6,799 bases of DNA from an uncultured Oscillibacter sp. (GTDB taxonomy: Bacteria > Bacillota > Clostridia > Oscillospirales > Oscillospiraceae): the NCBI GenBank assembly GCA_947245315.1, contig CAMXNV010000121.1, positions 1 to 6,799 of the forward strand. The letters are read 5' to 3'. Of the stretch, positions 6,056-6,799 are shown piece after piece (position 1 is the stretch's first letter; every line of letters starts with the position of its first letter). The notes beneath the pieces were generated by a model. That model ran no database searches. It was given only the letters and a program-made list of their open reading frames with translations, and was not told the origin of the DNA. The position numbers and the translations under genes were made by a program.

Positions 6056-6080
6056 AATTTCCGCTGTATTTTAGGAAATT
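6056..6080. promoter_or_regulatory. Inverted repeat upstream of the gdhA promoter, possible operator
   Basis: AATTTCC (6056-6062) and GGAAATT (6074-6080) form a perfect 7-base inverted repeat with an 11-base spacer, centred about 20 bases upstream of the proposed -35 hexamer. The placement suits an activator or repressor site, or an A/T-rich upstream promoter element. No known regulator is recognised. Confidence 0.35.
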
Positions 6081-6086
6081 TATTTC

Positions 6087-6116
6087 TTGTGCAGCTTCCC
6101 GGTTATCCTATATGAT
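6087..6116 (+). promoter_or_regulatory. Candidate sigma-A promoter for gdhA
   Basis: TTGTGC (6087-6092, 3/6) and TATGAT (6111-6116, 5/6) are 18 bases apart, downstream of the terminator and in the A/T-rich part of the gap. An overlapping alternative -10, TATCCT (6104-6109), is spaced too closely to this -35. Transcription would start near 6123, leaving a leader of about 90 bases before gdhA. Confidence 0.5.
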
Positions 6117-6131
6117 TAGGAAGGAAAATTC

Positions 6132-6195
6132 CCGGCCCCCGCTGCCGCCGGAGCTGCCAAAAAATGACATCTCCGTCCCCGGACGGCGGGGCCGG
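6132..6195 (+). promoter_or_regulatory. Structured leader of gdhA with a GC-rich stem next to the ribosome site
   Basis: CCGGCCCC (6132-6139) and GGGGCCGG (6188-6195) pair perfectly over 8 bases and can gain two more pairs past one bulge. The enclosed loop holds a smaller hairpin, CCGTC/GACGG (6173-6177 with 6182-6186). The right arm ends only two bases before the AAAGGGG ribosome site (6198-6204), so folding could limit translation start. No T-run follows, so it is not a simple terminator. I recognise no known riboswitch class. Confidence 0.45.
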
Positions 6196-6211
6196 ACAAA
6201 GGGGCGATTTT

Positions 6212-6799
6212 ATGTTAAAGAGCGCGTATCTACAGCAGGTTTACACCCAGGTGGTCACCCGGGACCCAGACCAGAAGGAGTTCCACCAGGCGGTGCTGGA
6301 GTTCCTGGAGAGCCTGGACCAGGTCATTGACCAGCACCCCGAGTACCGGCGGAAGGGCATTGTGGAGACCTTCGTGGAGCCGGAGCGGGTCATCACCTTC
6401 CGGGTCCCCTGGGTGGACGACCAGGGCGCCATTCATGTGAACCGGGGCTACCGGGTTCAGTTCAACTCCGCCATCGGGCCCTACAAGGGGGGCCTCCGGT
6501 TCCATCCCACCGTCAACCTCTCCATTCTCAAGTTCCTGGGCTTCGAGCAGATTCTGAAAAACAGCCTGACCACCCTGCCCATGGGCGGGGCCAAGGGCGG
6601 CAGCGACTTCGACCCCAAGGGCAAGAGCGACGAGGAGGTCATGCGCTTCTGCCAGAGCTTCATGACGGAGCTTCAGCGGCACATCGGCCAATTTGTGGAC
6701 GTGCCCGCCGGGGACATCGGCGTGGGCGCCCGGGAGATCGGCTATCTCTTCGGCCAGTATCGCCGGGTCCGGGGCACCTACGCCGCCGGAGTACTGACG
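6212..6799 (+). CDS. gdhA: NADP-type glutamate dehydrogenase, family I, 5' part (runs off the window)
   Basis: Glutamate dehydrogenase joins 2-oxoglutarate and ammonium to glutamate, or the reverse, with NAD(P)H in the cytoplasm, linking carbon and nitrogen metabolism. Only the first 196 codons are present, from an expected protein of about 445 residues; the frame is open to the last base. It starts at an ATG with AAAGGGG seven bases upstream. The substrate domain is clearly that of hexameric family I enzymes: GPYKGGLRFHPTVNLSILKF (residues 89-108, K92), K116, the signature LPMGGAKGGSDFDPKGK (122-138) with catalytic Lys128, and DVPAGDIGVGAREIGYLFG (163-181) with Asp168, which corresponds to the proton-transfer Asp of the family. 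The cofactor domain lies beyond the edge, so NADP over NAD preference is inferred from similarity only. It has its own promoter and leader and is cut off from the hydrolase gene by a terminator. Confidence 0.96.
   Translation, partial: MLKSAYLQQVYTQVVTRDPDQKEFHQAVLEFLESLDQVIDQHPEYRRKGIVETFVEPERVITFRVPWVDDQGAIHVNRGYRVQFNSAIGPYKGGLRFHPTVNLSILKFLGFEQILKNSLTTLPMGGAKGGSDFDPKGKSDEEVMRFCQSFMTELQRHIGQFVDVPAGDIGVGAREIGYLFGQYRRVRGTYAAGVLT

Noticed and set aside
6112..6330. A 72-codon frame starting in the gdhA promoter region
   Set aside because: Its ATG lies inside the proposed -10 hexamer, it lacks a ribosome site, and it runs out of frame over the well supported start of gdhA.

Overview
The window reads as a stretch of a high-GC, low-redundancy chromosome from a spore-forming Firmicute, most likely a gut-type Clostridia of the Oscillospiraceae kind (Oscillibacter/Flavonifractor/Lawsonibacter-like). 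The reasons are GC-rich codon third positions, Bacillota-style Shine-Dalgarno sites, a MurT/GatD-type pair, a SleB-type cell wall hydrolase behind a copper-amine-oxidase-like stalk domain, and a family I glutamate dehydrogenase. The taxonomic call is inference from protein families and base composition, not from a database search.

All real genes are on the + strand. Bases 1-116 hold a cluster of short GC-rich hairpins just upstream of mnmG (117-1994), which encodes the tRNA-U34 modification enzyme. The mnmG stop codon lies inside an A/T-rich palindromic repeat (about 1967-2090) that looks inserted and seems to have rewritten the C-terminal tail. A tight, probably co-transcribed block of three genes follows: a cyclase/kynurenine-formamidase-like metal hydrolase (2186-2851), a MurT-like Mur ligase (2848-4170, GTG start overlapping the previous stop) and a GatD-like amidotransferase (4174-4902). 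A second repeat element, built of heptad-type GAGTTAG/GAGTGAG units facing each other as an inverted repeat, fills 4901-5080. It is followed by a good promoter and a secreted cell wall hydrolase (5183-5974) with a strong terminator (5982-6029). The window ends in the 5' two-fifths of gdhA (6212 to the edge), preceded by a promoter and a structured leader.

The main point of interest is the MurT/GatD-like pair. In the canonical enzyme GatD releases ammonia from glutamine with a Cys/His pair, and MurT uses it to amidate the D-Glu of lipid II. Here the GatD-like protein is full length and intact, but the Cys position is Gly/Thr and the His position is Thr. The oxyanion-loop motif is altered too, and MurT keeps its ATPase and zinc-ribbon motifs while losing the usual KNPAG-type and DGRD-type segments of its C-terminal domain. 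Together with the translationally coupled cyclase gene this suggests a diverged ligase complex that does not use glutamine in the usual way; its substrate is unknown.
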